From positions 19,582 through 83,581 of the forward strand of contig NZ_LYPA01000068.1 of the NCBI RefSeq assembly GCF_001675045.1: a DNA stretch of 64,000 bases, in the 5' to 3' direction. How positions within the stretch are numbered: position 1 is the first letter of the stretch; each line of letters starts with the position of its first letter. Origin of the DNA: Paenibacillus oryzae (GTDB taxonomy: Bacteria; Bacillota; Bacilli; Paenibacillales; Paenibacillaceae). The notes under the pieces were generated by a model, which saw only the letters and a list, made by a program, of their open reading frames with translations, was not told the origin of the DNA and searched no databases. Position numbers and translations under genes: made by a program. Below are positions 18,785 through 26,340 of this stretch, piece by piece.

Positions 18785-19845
18785 TTCTTCGTTGCCTCCC
18801 CTGCTAAATGCTTCTGCACATCCTTCTCATTTATGACCTTTAGATGACTCGCATGGGTCATGAGTGCTTGTGTAACGAGTCTTGAATAACTGGGGTATAT
18901 GTTTGTTCGGTATTGTGGAATGACGATATACACATGAGGGTCTCGATACTTCTCTAGTTGGTGTGGTTGCATATTATTAAAGAAGCTAGCCAAATGTAGG
19001 GGATGCTTAAAATCTTTCATATCCAGATAGACGATATGCGTATCCAATTCGACGGCTAAATCAAACCGATCAACTTGTGGAAATAGTGTAACCTTGTAGC
19101 CTTTCTTCGTTAACCAATCTTTAGCTGCAAGTTCAGCTAACCCTGGCAACATCGTGTACCGATAAATTCCATAACGCAATCGATGCATGGGCTCATGGGT
19201 TTCCCATTTCTTAAGCTCTCCGCGACTGGCCAGTTTCCCACAAAGATCTTCTGCCCCGCATTGCCAGTGATCGTTACGAAATTCCAGCGTCCATCCGCAT
19301 CGTGGACATTTGCGATATCGTTCTACATCGTCAGAAATTTCTTCATAACAGCGACTAAGCTTTTTCATCAGTTCTGTATCCTTAAGCTCCAGCCCAAACT
19401 CCATTAAACGATAAGCAGATACAACCGGATTGGTAATAAGGAACTCTCGAAGTTTTCGGTACTTCTCCTCTAGCCTCGGCTTTGTCCCTCGGCAATAACG
19501 CAATATCTCTACTATTTCTTGTGTCTGAGCTTCTTCAGGCGAATCGTACATGATTTTAAATTCACGTGCGTCTGGTGACAGGCCCAGGTCCGGAATCAAG
19601 AGCGGCGCGTCCTCCGGATAGATGCCGGCTACTACAATTCCCCATTCTTCTGCCGGTTTTTGCAACAATTGAATAACTGAAGGCAAATCGATTGGCGCTT
19701 CCTTTCCCTCCAACATTAGTAGGCGAACAAACTGCATATGCCCTTGACGCAACAGAGCCGGCGGCTCACCGAGTTCATTCCCCCATTGTTCCAACCCGGA
19801 GATTACATTCAATAGACAATCTCTTACGGCTTGATCCTTTTCCAT
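18781..19845 (-). CDS. zinc-ribbon restriction endonuclease-fold protein of the pPIWI_RE system (354 aa)
   Basis: Predicted nuclease component of the PIWI system. The N-terminal half is helical and family-specific. A zinc ribbon follows (CPRCGW at about 177-182, then CGAEDLC at about 195-201). The C-terminal PD-(D/E)XK fold carries FDLAVEL and VYLDMKDF (about 265-285), giving the D...(D/E)xK catalytic set, followed by the strand VYIVIPQY. There is no signal peptide. It sits first in the three-gene core, 17 bases after the damaged ydbT gene and with a 4-base overlap into the helicase gene. In the published family description (Burroughs and colleagues) such an endonuclease accompanies a subset of pPIWI_RE loci. 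The substrate is presumably DNA exposed by the helicase. That is inference. Confidence 0.78.
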   Translation of the reverse strand: MEKDQAVRDCLLNVISGLEQWGNELGEPPALLRQGHMQFVRLLMLEGKEAPIDLPSVIQLLQKPAEEWGIVVAGIYPEDAPLLIPDLGLSPDAREFKIMYDSPEEAQTQEIVEILRYCRGTKPRLEEKYRKLREFLITNPVVSAYRLMEFGLELKDTELMKKLSRCYEEISDDVERYRKCPRCGWTLEFRNDHWQCGAEDLCGKLASRGELKKWETHEPMHRLRYGIYRYTMLPGLAELAAKDWLTKKGYKVTLFPQVDRFDLAVELDTHIVYLDMKDFKHPLHLASFFNNMQPHQLEKYRDPHVYIVIPQYRTNIYPSYSRLVTQALMTHASHLKVINEKDVQKHLAGEATKK

Positions 19846-19861
19846 TTGAACACCACCTGGT

Positions 19862-21153
19862 TCAAGATTTATGGTTCTTATTCTTATACCACCTTAGAAT
19901 TTCATCGCAGTCTTCTTTCGTAACCCCCGACATTTGGTATTCGCGTACGTTAGCAGGAGAATCGCTGTCCATTTCCAGCCGATAAATACGAAATAACCGC
20001 TGCCACCATGATTGTCTGGTACTTATGGACTCTATGGATTCACGCAAGAGGTACACAGTCGTCTGATTGAAGCTGGCTTTGCGCAAGATAAACAAGTTAG
20101 CAGCGATTTCCCATTTCGTATGAACATAGATGTGTGAAATATGTTTGTAGACGAAGTAAATAATCGGAACGATTGTCAGGAACCACATGGTAAAATAACA
20201 ACCTATTAAGATACCGATTACGAGTAACAAGATAACTGAAGTCGCTATAGAAAACTTCGCGTTTCGATGTAGAGCTCGAGTGGGCGTTTGGAATTGGAAC
20301 TCGGGAAGCAAACGGCCCAGCACTTCGGTCAGTTCCGATGTACGGATGGAAGGTATCAGCAATTTGACGCTCCGTTCTCCTGAATATCCAACGCAATCCA
20401 TGCATAAGGATGCATATCCGTACAAGCTCCCAAACATCAGCTCTTTGATTCGTAGGGATTGGATACGTTTCATCTGAATCTGTATTGATTTCCGCTCCAT
20501 CCAACCATGATGAATAGAAATGACATCTCCGGTTCTTACTAGATGCCAACCCTTGTAACGAAATCGTGCCATCCCTATGGAGAACAGCCAAGTAACCATT
20601 GTGCAGATCCCCAAGAATGCTACCAAATACAGTGACACTGCTATACTGTTTTCTAAGGTTACCCCGCTCCAAGTATCTTTGTTGAGAAGATCCATGAGAC
20701 TGACTTGCTCCTCTTCAGGTGTAGGAAATAACCACCCCCACAAATGTTGAATGACAACGATCGTGAGAGGAAGTCCCAGCCAGAAGGTATTTGAACTCAT
20801 GGAAAGCATCATGATTTCTTTACTACTCACATGGTGTTCTTTATTTAAAGGGATCGTACTTCGGTTTTCGATCAGCACGATAGATTTCTTGAGTAAGTCC
20901 GCCATCTTTCGGGTTATAACTTACCGGGCATCGGCATCCGCATTTGAATCACTCGTTTGAAGTTCAACATTAGCAATCCCTAGCAGCCTGTCACAGCACC
21001 GTAAACTATGGCTGCGAGATATACCCAATCAGGTTGTTGTCCGGTACCTTCCTGAATCTCGTTATAGAAAAACGCGGCAAGAGGAATAATCGAATACCGG
21101 ATTTGACTGTAGATTTTATAGACGAGGGTAATGGGATGATGCCGCTTAATCAT
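19862..21153 (-). pseudogene. YdbT-like PH-domain membrane protein, disrupted
   Basis: YdbT proteins have paired membrane segments alternating with bacterial PH (bPH2) domains. Here the 5' end (21153 to 20982, MIKRHHPITLVYKI...) gives the first membrane region and then stops at a TAG. A second frame gives LLGIANVELQTSDSN (the end of a PH domain) and stops at a TAA. The third frame is open from about 20905 and supplies a start-like ATG, two further membrane regions and the later PH domains (VISIHHGWMERKSIQIQMKRIQSL). Most of the first PH domain is therefore deleted and two frame changes separate the pieces. The 347-residue 3' part could still be made from the internal ATG, but no good ribosome site precedes it. 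It lies between ydbS and the PIWI core in one operon. Confidence 0.72.
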
Positions 21154-21637
21154 AATAAGCATCCTTGTTGTCTAATTTAGATAATTCAATGATTCGCCTG
21201 CGCAGCCAAGAGGCGACCTCTTCTGTCAGTCCCATAATAAAGTGATGATCTCCAGCCGTTGTAATGGTCAATTCCGATAATCCCCATCGTTTGGCAAGCA
21301 TGTCTTGTTCTTTATCCACATGCTGCACCCGGCTAAGCGGAATAATGGACGAATTATCTGACCATACATTCCCCCATCGAATCATCAGCTCGTCGTCATT
21401 TAAGAGATAGCTTCTTTGTGAGTATTTTATGTAGACGCCGAAACAAATGAAGGCAAGTCCCTTGATGAAGAAAAAAGATACCGCCAGACAAGAAATCAAG
21501 GCTAACCAACCCCAGCCAGGTAACCAAAATATCCTGAGCATGACCGGGATGCAGCTGATCAGAATCCATTTGAACGTATGTAAGCCGTAACTAACTTGCC
21601 AATACCGAATGACATTCGGGTGAAGCTTTTGTTCCAA
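21146..21637 (-). CDS. YdbS-like PH-domain membrane protein (163 aa)
   Basis: Small membrane protein with two hydrophobic helices in its first 75 residues (FKWILISCIPVMLRIFW, then GWLALISCLAVSFFFIKGLAF). A bPH2 domain follows (YLLNDDELMIRWGNVWSDNSSIIPLSRVQHVDKEQDMLAKRWGLSELTI). This matches YdbS, the usual partner of YdbT. In B. subtilis the pair has been linked to resistance to an antimicrobial peptide. I chose the TTG at 21637 because AGGAG stands nine bases upstream; an in-frame TTG at 21646 abuts the ribosome site. It is the first gene of the PIWI operon and lies 60 bases after the LexA-like box. A membrane-sensing or membrane-guard role alongside PIWI is inference. Confidence 0.8.
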   Translation of the reverse strand: MEQKLHPNVIRYWQVSYGLHTFKWILISCIPVMLRIFWLPGWGWLALISCLAVSFFFIKGLAFICFGVYIKYSQRSYLLNDDELMIRWGNVWSDNSSIIPLSRVQHVDKEQDMLAKRWGLSELTITTAGDHHFIMGLTEEVASWLRRRIIELSKLDNKDAYYD

Positions 21638-21696
21638 TGTAATCAACTCCTATGGCAACTCTAATATTAATATATCAATGAGCATTGACCACAGTC

Positions 21697-21716
21697 TGTC
21701 AGCGAACGAATGTTCG
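21697..21716 (-). promoter_or_regulatory. LexA/DinR-like box, copy 4 (perfect palindrome), ahead of the ydbS/PIWI operon
   Basis: TGTCAG is followed by CGAACGAATGTTCG (21703-21716), with both half-sites perfect (CGAAC and GTTCG). It is the best LexA box in the island. On the minus strand TATATT stands 22 bases past CTGACA. The ydbS start is 66 bases downstream. Confidence 0.75.
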
Positions 21717-21721
21717 AATCA

Positions 21722-21752
21722 CAAAAAAACGACTAAGGAACTTAGCCGTTCT
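21722..21752 (-). terminator. intrinsic terminator after the small CxxC protein gene
   Basis: On the minus strand AACGGCTAAG and CTTAGTCGTT form a 10-bp stem (one wobble pair) with a 3-base loop, followed by seven T residues. It insulates the LexA-like box from upstream transcription. Confidence 0.8.
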
Positions 21753-21806
21753 TTCACTCCACCATGATCGCCTGTTGTCCTCGTGTGTTTTAGATTAAAC
21801 AACCCC

Positions 21807-21986
21807 CTAATCCACATCACTCAGCAACAATTCTCTTTTGCAAACATCGCACTGGATCTTGATTATAATTCCAAGGCCAGTCGGAATGAAGGTGTAGGCA
21901 AACTTGGCACCGGATACATCAACTGGGATACATTGATCCCATTCTCTAATTTCCCTCTCCATACTGCTTGTAATTTCAAATATCAT
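21807..21986 (-). CDS. small hypothetical protein with CxxC (59 aa)
   Basis: Starts MIFEITSSMEREIREWDQ and ends with IQCDVCKRELLLSDVD. The paired cysteines could bind a metal or form a half zinc knuckle. GCGAGGAAG ends a few bases before the ATG at 21986, and the gene is followed by a clear terminator at 21722-21752. Together these make it more than a chance frame. It is downstream of the UPF0158 gene on the same strand with a 120-base gap. Similar small CxxC proteins with a hydrophobic GLGIIIKI core are, as I recall, common near accessory genes in Bacillales. The function is unknown. Confidence 0.6.
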   Translation of the reverse strand: MIFEITSSMEREIREWDQCIPVDVSGAKFAYTFIPTGLGIIIKIQCDVCKRELLLSDVD

Positions 21987-22103
21987 GTTCTTCCTCGCTT
22001 TCGAATTAGCTCACTTTGATTGGGTAAGGTCAACCAGGTAATGAATCTGAACCGAAAGCTCGTCCACCCTCATCACCGGAATCCCTGCCAAAACAATTCT
22101 GTA

Positions 22104-22742
22104 TTACTCGAGTATCAACTTCACAGGAATGGATTCCAACCAATCAAAAACACGTTTACGATTCTGTTCTTCAACAAACTGGTAATACTGCTCTAGCTGT
22201 TCGCTATCGGAAGATAAAGCATCCTTGAATCTTCGGAACATTCTTTTGCCACCGCTTATTATGTTCATCAAAGTGGAGTGAAGCTTTTTGTCTTCAATCG
22301 TTGCTGCAAACTCCATCATATTCGCGTACCCTTCATCCGTCACCCGTTCCGGGATCTGAAAGTATGTTTCATTGAAGCCTTCTTCAATAATCTCGCTTAA
22401 TTCTTCATCCTCTTCATCCATGTCAAACGTCCGCAACATGATAACATCGCCCGTTTCGATATTCAGGAAGAATTCTATTCCTTCTACGTACATGTCGTAG
22501 GCATCTACGATCTCCTGAAGCTGCTGCTTGTTCAAGTTTAATTCTTTCATAGATTTGCCTCCAACTGCCGTCACTTTTTTCTCTTCTCCACGTTGTTCCG
22601 CCTCATATTCCTTCCACGTGATACCATAGGGGAAACCCAAATCCGTATATCCGGCGATAAAGTAGAAATTCTCGTCTTGTTCCAACAGCCCTGCGGACTC
22701 CGAATTAGCATTAGTCCGCATCTTTTGCTTCCTGACGCGCAT
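22104..22742 (-). CDS. UPF0158-family protein (212 aa)
   Basis: An acidic soluble protein with the features of UPF0158: an early helix (LNLNKQQLQEIVDAYDMYVEG), then EFFLNIETGDVIML, and the IPERVTDEGYANMMEFAATIEDKKL region followed by GGKRMFRRFKDAL. The C-terminal RVFDWLESIPVKL is also typical. The family has no established biochemical role. I chose the ATG at 22742, just after GAGGGG; the GTG at 22754 is less likely. It starts 12 bases after the stop of the ORF-3-like gene and probably belongs to the same operon. Confidence 0.8.
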   Translation of the reverse strand: MRVRKQKMRTNANSESAGLLEQDENFYFIAGYTDLGFPYGITWKEYEAEQRGEEKKVTAVGGKSMKELNLNKQQLQEIVDAYDMYVEGIEFFLNIETGDVIMLRTFDMDEEDEELSEIIEEGFNETYFQIPERVTDEGYANMMEFAATIEDKKLHSTLMNIISGGKRMFRRFKDALSSDSEQLEQYYQFVEEQNRKRVFDWLESIPVKLILE

Positions 22743-22754
22743 AAAGCCCCTCAC

Positions 22755-23888
22755 CTAAATCCAACGTATTTGAGCATGCAATTCAGCTAAGTTGTCATGA
22801 AAACCCCAGCCGATCCCTTCTGATTTCGAAACAACGGCTTCAAGACGCTCCTCGAATTCGTCGAACAAAACGGCCGTTTCATCTTCATTCACTTGATCGA
22901 TGATATCGGCATACATGGACGCCATACTATAGTAAAAGCGTTCATCGATATCCCCGTAGCTTAGGGTGAAGTCGACTCCATTTTCCACGTAAATCAGCTT
23001 CAATTCCAGACTGAACGGGACGCTTTCGGTTAGTCTTTCGAATTCTGATATTGCTTGTTTCGCTTCTTGAAGTCTTAGCTTCCCATGACCACGTTCAGGG
23101 AAAAACTCTTGCTCCACCTTCTTGCGGTATTCTTGAAACAAGGATTCTACCGCTTCATCGCCCAGTATTCTTACAGCAAGGAACCTCTCCATATCTTTGC
23201 TGGCGCCATAACAAGCCTTAACCAAATCGATAAGCTGGTCGCTATTTAGCTGCTTCAGATGCTTATTCAGCGCCGATTTCGTCAGCTTTACAGGCTTATT
23301 TCCCTCCGGTCGCTTAAGCAGTGCTTTTGGGATCAGCTTGTCCTTCAACCGCTGGATTTCCCGATTCACTTCTTCGCTGGAGAAATGTTCGGGATCATAA
23401 CCTTTGCGAACCCAGTCGATAAAATGTTCCCGCTCCGGATGATTGGGAGTGAGCAAGACTTCCAACAGATGCTGATGGCCCCAAACGCCTCCTACATCTT
23501 CCTGCGGACAGCTACGTGCTCCATCCAGACACAATGGAGCTGGATCGGATTTCGTTGAGTCGATTTTGATCAATGTAACGGTGTGCTGCCAATCATCGCC
23601 AAAATCATAGACGTAGGTAAATGAGCTGTTTTCCTCTTGAACATGCTTCTTAACGGTTTCCCTACGTGCGTTCAACACCTCACGGTCTTCCATATGCTCA
23701 AATGTCGGATCAGGCAGCCCGACAACTTGCCCATTCACATGGAATTCGTACAAATGATAATTTTCCCATCCCATGACTACTTGAATGAGTTTGTGAAGCT
23801 GGTGAAACGTCACGTCCGGATGAAATTGAAACTCCCTCCATATTTTCGGGGCGATCTCATTCAGTTCGATTCTGCATCTATAAACCAT
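22755..23888 (-). CDS. plasmid pRiA4b ORF-3-like protein (377 aa)
   Basis: The N-terminal 180 residues match the domain named after pRiA4b ORF-3: MVYRCRIELNEIAPKIWREF, DVTFHQLHKLIQVVMGWEN, then YVYDFGDDWQHTVTL and CPQEDVGGVWGHQHLLEVL. This family travels on plasmids and insertion elements and has no known activity. The C-terminal half is an unassigned helical extension. The frame is open to 24011, but AAAGGAGAA ten bases before the ATG at 23888 makes that the start. It lies downstream of a toxin-antitoxin pair and a 49-residue gene, and upstream of UPF0158. Confidence 0.85.
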   Translation of the reverse strand: MVYRCRIELNEIAPKIWREFQFHPDVTFHQLHKLIQVVMGWENYHLYEFHVNGQVVGLPDPTFEHMEDREVLNARRETVKKHVQEENSSFTYVYDFGDDWQHTVTLIKIDSTKSDPAPLCLDGARSCPQEDVGGVWGHQHLLEVLLTPNHPEREHFIDWVRKGYDPEHFSSEEVNREIQRLKDKLIPKALLKRPEGNKPVKLTKSALNKHLKQLNSDQLIDLVKACYGASKDMERFLAVRILGDEAVESLFQEYRKKVEQEFFPERGHGKLRLQEAKQAISEFERLTESVPFSLELKLIYVENGVDFTLSYGDIDERFYYSMASMYADIIDQVNEDETAVLFDEFEERLEAVVSKSEGIGWGFHDNLAELHAQIRWI

Positions 23889-23973
23889 GATCGTCAGTTC
23901 TCCTTTGTGGTATTCCATGCATACAAAAACCCACTGTAACCCTGGCGGAATTACAATGGGTTGGCTATTAGAT

Positions 23974-24123
23974 TCAATCCCATTCTTCTTCACGCATCCT
24001 TCTTTTTTCATCAGTCAAATGCGTAGCTTGTTCCGGAGTTAAAATTCCAGCCGATTCAAGGATATCGTCAATGGAGCAATCGTCCTCAGACATTTTTTGG
24101 TTCGGCTTATTTGGCAGGGGCAT
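23974..24123 (-). CDS. small acidic hypothetical protein (49 aa)
   Basis: Reads MPLPNKPNQKMSEDDCSIDD through LTPEQATHLTDEKRRMREEE to a final WD. It is charged and probably helical. GGGAGG stands eleven bases before the ATG at 24123, and the gene follows the toxin stop by 45 bases. Its tail resembles an antitoxin-like disordered segment, but no partner is evident. It is probably a real short gene of the same transcript. Confidence 0.5.
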   Translation of the reverse strand: MPLPNKPNQKMSEDDCSIDDILESAGILTPEQATHLTDEKRRMREEEWD

Positions 24124-24168
24124 AGATAACTGTTTTCCTCCCAATTATACAATTTGAACATTCATTCT

Positions 24169-24447
24169 TCATTTCTCTCCGGGAAACAATAATGCAACAA
24201 TCCAAACTTCATTCTCCTGTTGTTCAAAGAAAATCCTAAACCTCTTCACTACGATACGCGACAGTCCAACATAAGTGCCGCTTTCCTCTGTATATGCTTT
24301 GCCTATAATAGGATTGGTGAGTATAACTTCTGTTTCTAGAATGAAATGAGATATGAAATCGTACGTTTCCTCGGGGGTAAATCGCTCGCTGCGAAATTGA
24401 GAGAGCTTGTATCTTACTGTCGGAGACCATAAAACTACACGGTTCAT
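24169..24447 (-). CDS. RelE/ParE-like toxin (92 aa)
   Basis: A small basic protein with the RelE/ParE pattern. It has an N-terminal strand (RVVLWSPTVRYKL), two helices (FTPEETYDFISHFILETEVIL), then the strands GTYVGLSRIVVKRFRIFFEQQ and EVWIVALLFPGE. The family acts as an mRNA interferase or gyrase poison. The toxin start overlaps the stop of the upstream gene (ATGA), the usual antitoxin-first arrangement. It would stabilise the island against loss, which is inference. Confidence 0.78.
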   Translation of the reverse strand: MNRVVLWSPTVRYKLSQFRSERFTPEETYDFISHFILETEVILTNPIIGKAYTEESGTYVGLSRIVVKRFRIFFEQQENEVWIVALLFPGEK

Positions 24448-24713
24448 GACCGAAAATTCTCTGGAGATAAGGAGTTCAGTAACTCCGATGTACTCATCGC
24501 TTTGCCAAGCTTGAATTCCTTCCTGCTTTGTTCAATCATGGCCTTCAATTCCAGACTAGCCTCAACATCAGCTTGAATGGACCTCTGCTCTTCCTCTTGC
24601 AAAACGAGAGTGAACTTTCCTTTCCCTGGAATATGAAATTGGTAAACGGAATTGTCGCGGCTCATATTCGATATGTTCTCCATCAAATCTTCCAGTGAAT
24701 TGACCTTTTCCAT
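24444..24713 (-). CDS. antitoxin of the RelE/ParE-like pair (89 aa)
   Basis: A small, mostly helical protein. The N-terminal part (SLEDLMENISNMS, then YQFHIPGKGKFTLVLQEE) is followed by a long helix (ADVEASLELKAMIEQSRKEF) and a tail (STSELLNSL) like those that wrap toxins. AAGGGGTG lies before the ATG. It is encoded directly ahead of the toxin with a 4-base overlap. I do not recognise a standard DNA-binding fold, so autoregulation is uncertain. Confidence 0.7.
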   Translation of the reverse strand: MEKVNSLEDLMENISNMSRDNSVYQFHIPGKGKFTLVLQEEEQRSIQADVEASLELKAMIEQSRKEFKLGKAMSTSELLNSLSPENFRS

Positions 24714-24793
24714 TCGATGTCACCCCTTGTCATAAGCTTTCCCGCTCTTTTATCATCAGTATAACACACACCGCCCCGAACCTAGAAGAAGCA

Positions 24794-24823
24794 GATAAGC
24801 CGGCCCTACCAGACCGGCTTATC
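24794..24823. terminator. 10-bp perfect inverted repeat at the island edge
   Basis: GATAAGCCGG and CCGGCTTATC (24794-24803, 24814-24823) are separated by 10 bases. There is no T-tract on either side. It lies 80 bases beyond the truncated sigK and 80 bases ahead of the antitoxin gene. It may be a weak terminator or a recombinase-related site. Confidence 0.4.
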
Positions 24824-24903
24824 CCCCATATGACTCGTCCACCCTCACCTTACAAACCGCCCGCTGCACACAAACCGTGCCGTTTCCTGACGTTGGTTCG
24901 TGT

Positions 24904-25110
24904 TCACAACGTGTTGACGATATGCGCGACTAAACGAAGGTTGTGCTCAATGAGAAGGTTGCGCGAATTGGCGTTTCCTTCCGCCATCAGCGCCAAATGT
25001 TTTGCTTCCTCCTCTTCCTTCAATGGTTGAGGAAACGCATTATTTTTGACATAAGAAACGAGCAGTGACAACTGCTTGATAAACAAAGCAATCGTTGCAA
25101 ACAATCCCAT
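24904..25110 (-). pseudogene. sigK: sigK 5' portion (pro-sigma-K, first ~64 codons), cut at the island boundary
   Basis: The first ~64 residues match pro-sigma-K of Bacillales: the membrane-binding pro-sequence ([20 protein letters not shown]), then [20 protein letters not shown] and [16 protein letters not shown]. The normal protein continues with KKFDN and about 170 more residues. Here it reads NTL and stops. The cut is within conserved region 2. In B. subtilis sigK is likewise split by the skin element, which is excised in the mother cell by a site-specific recombinase; as I recall, that break lies further along the gene. The 3' half (spoIIIC-like) should therefore lie to the left of this window if the left 24.9 kb is an excisable element. 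A GGGGGTGG site precedes the ATG. Confidence 0.85.
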
Positions 25111-25181
25111 CGTCCGGCCACCCCCATGCTGAATTGGCGAGGACGCATCACAGTCCCCGCGTAGAAGAACATCAGTTTTAT

Positions 25182-25189
25182 AGTGTATG
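25182..25189 (-). promoter_or_regulatory. possible sigma-E -10 element of sigK
   Basis: On the minus strand CATACACT resembles the sigma-E -10 consensus CATACAAT, 72 bases before the sigK start. The -35 (around CGTATA) is weak. Sigma-E control of sigK is established in B. subtilis. The remaining 110 bases toward the lipoprotein gene show no other clear signal. Confidence 0.4.
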
Positions 25190-25348
25190 TGGGCGACCGC
25201 CTATACGTGCTTGTATCCTTTAAAAATTGACGATTCTATTACAACGCAACCTAAATTCAACCAATTCCGTCAATTACTATAGTTGTGTTATTTTTTCCAA
25301 TTGGGAAAAGCATATATTTGATCATTTTTGAAGAGGAGTAGATTTGTG

Positions 25349-26266
25349 ATGCGCAAGTTTTTATTAGGCGCTGTCGGGGTGGGGATTGCACTGCTGGTAT
25401 TGAGCGGCTGCTCATTTATGCCGAAGCCCAATGATGACTCACCGTACCGGCTGTCCCAAACCAATCTGGACAAGGTAGACATTGCTTTATATGAAGGAGA
25501 ACGCGCGGCGGAGTCCTATATTCAATATGGCGATGGAAGTATCGAAGATATTAGCGAGGAGTCTATAGGCCTGTTTATTAACGGATCCATTATTAAGAAT
25601 GCGAAAGTATTGCTTGTTGATGAGCAATTTTTTGCACCTTTATCTAAATTATCCGGCCCATTGGAGTTTCAAACGTTATGGGAAAGAGATATAGAGCAGG
25701 CAATCATTACGGGTAACGGTATGCGGGCTGTAATAACAGCAGGCAATCCCGTTATCCAATCCGGGAAACAGAACATTCAATTGGAGAGCGCTCCTGCTAT
25801 TATAAACAATCAGTTGTATATGCCCGTCAGCTTTGTGGAAACGCTGCTTCAGGGGTCGGTGAGCTATTTTGACGGGACTGACAGCCGTTTGGCGCATATC
25901 GTGGACCGCATGCCTCATATCATGATCAGCTATTATCCCAAGCAATTCGACTATCTTTCTAAAGACAATGCCGTTGAAATAGCAAAAAGCCTGCTTATAA
26001 AAGCCTATGAAAAAAAATTCGGAGCTTTTTCTTCGCCAACAGAGGACAAAAAAACCGATAGCTCCGACGAAAAGGAAAACTTGCGTTACCTTATTGCCAA
26101 TATGGCCGTTCAGGCCGAGAATGACCGATATTACGTCATGCATCTTATGTACGATGTGTGGGTAGACAAATATACCGGTGATGTTTACACGTATTATAAT
26201 GGCATTTCGATGGGTATTCGAAAATTTGATGCTGATGATGAAAACGTCTTGGCTTTCCCGGGGTAA
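25349..26266 (+). CDS. lipoprotein with copper-amine-oxidase stalk-like region (305 aa)
   Basis: Exported lipoprotein: MRKFLLGAVGVGIALLVLSG followed by C (lipobox LSGC). The middle (LFINGSIIKNAKVLLVDEQFFAPL, then QSGKQNIQLESAPAIINNQLYMPVSFVETLL) has the repeated strand pattern of copper amine oxidase N-terminal-like domains, common in Paenibacillus surface proteins. The C-terminal third (YYVMHLMYDVWVDKYTGDVY) looks like a small PepSY-like fold. The ATG at 25349 follows AGAGGAG; an in-frame TTG at 25328 is unlikely. It is divergent from sigK and marks the normal chromosome. No partner is evident. Confidence 0.75.
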   Translation: MRKFLLGAVGVGIALLVLSGCSFMPKPNDDSPYRLSQTNLDKVDIALYEGERAAESYIQYGDGSIEDISEESIGLFINGSIIKNAKVLLVDEQFFAPLSKLSGPLEFQTLWERDIEQAIITGNGMRAVITAGNPVIQSGKQNIQLESAPAIINNQLYMPVSFVETLLQGSVSYFDGTDSRLAHIVDRMPHIMISYYPKQFDYLSKDNAVEIAKSLLIKAYEKKFGAFSSPTEDKKTDSSDEKENLRYLIANMAVQAENDRYYVMHLMYDVWVDKYTGDVYTYYNGISMGIRKFDADDENVLAFPG

Positions 26267-26340
26267 ACGTTTTTTAATTGACCAATCCATGAAGCAAGCA
26301 CCGGAACATGCCATTTAATAAACCAGTGCTTGCCGCCGGA

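Noticed and set aside
22011..22073. A 20-codon frame (MRVDELSV...) between UPF0158 and the CxxC gene
   Set aside because: Protein-like but without a clear ribosome site; too short to support.
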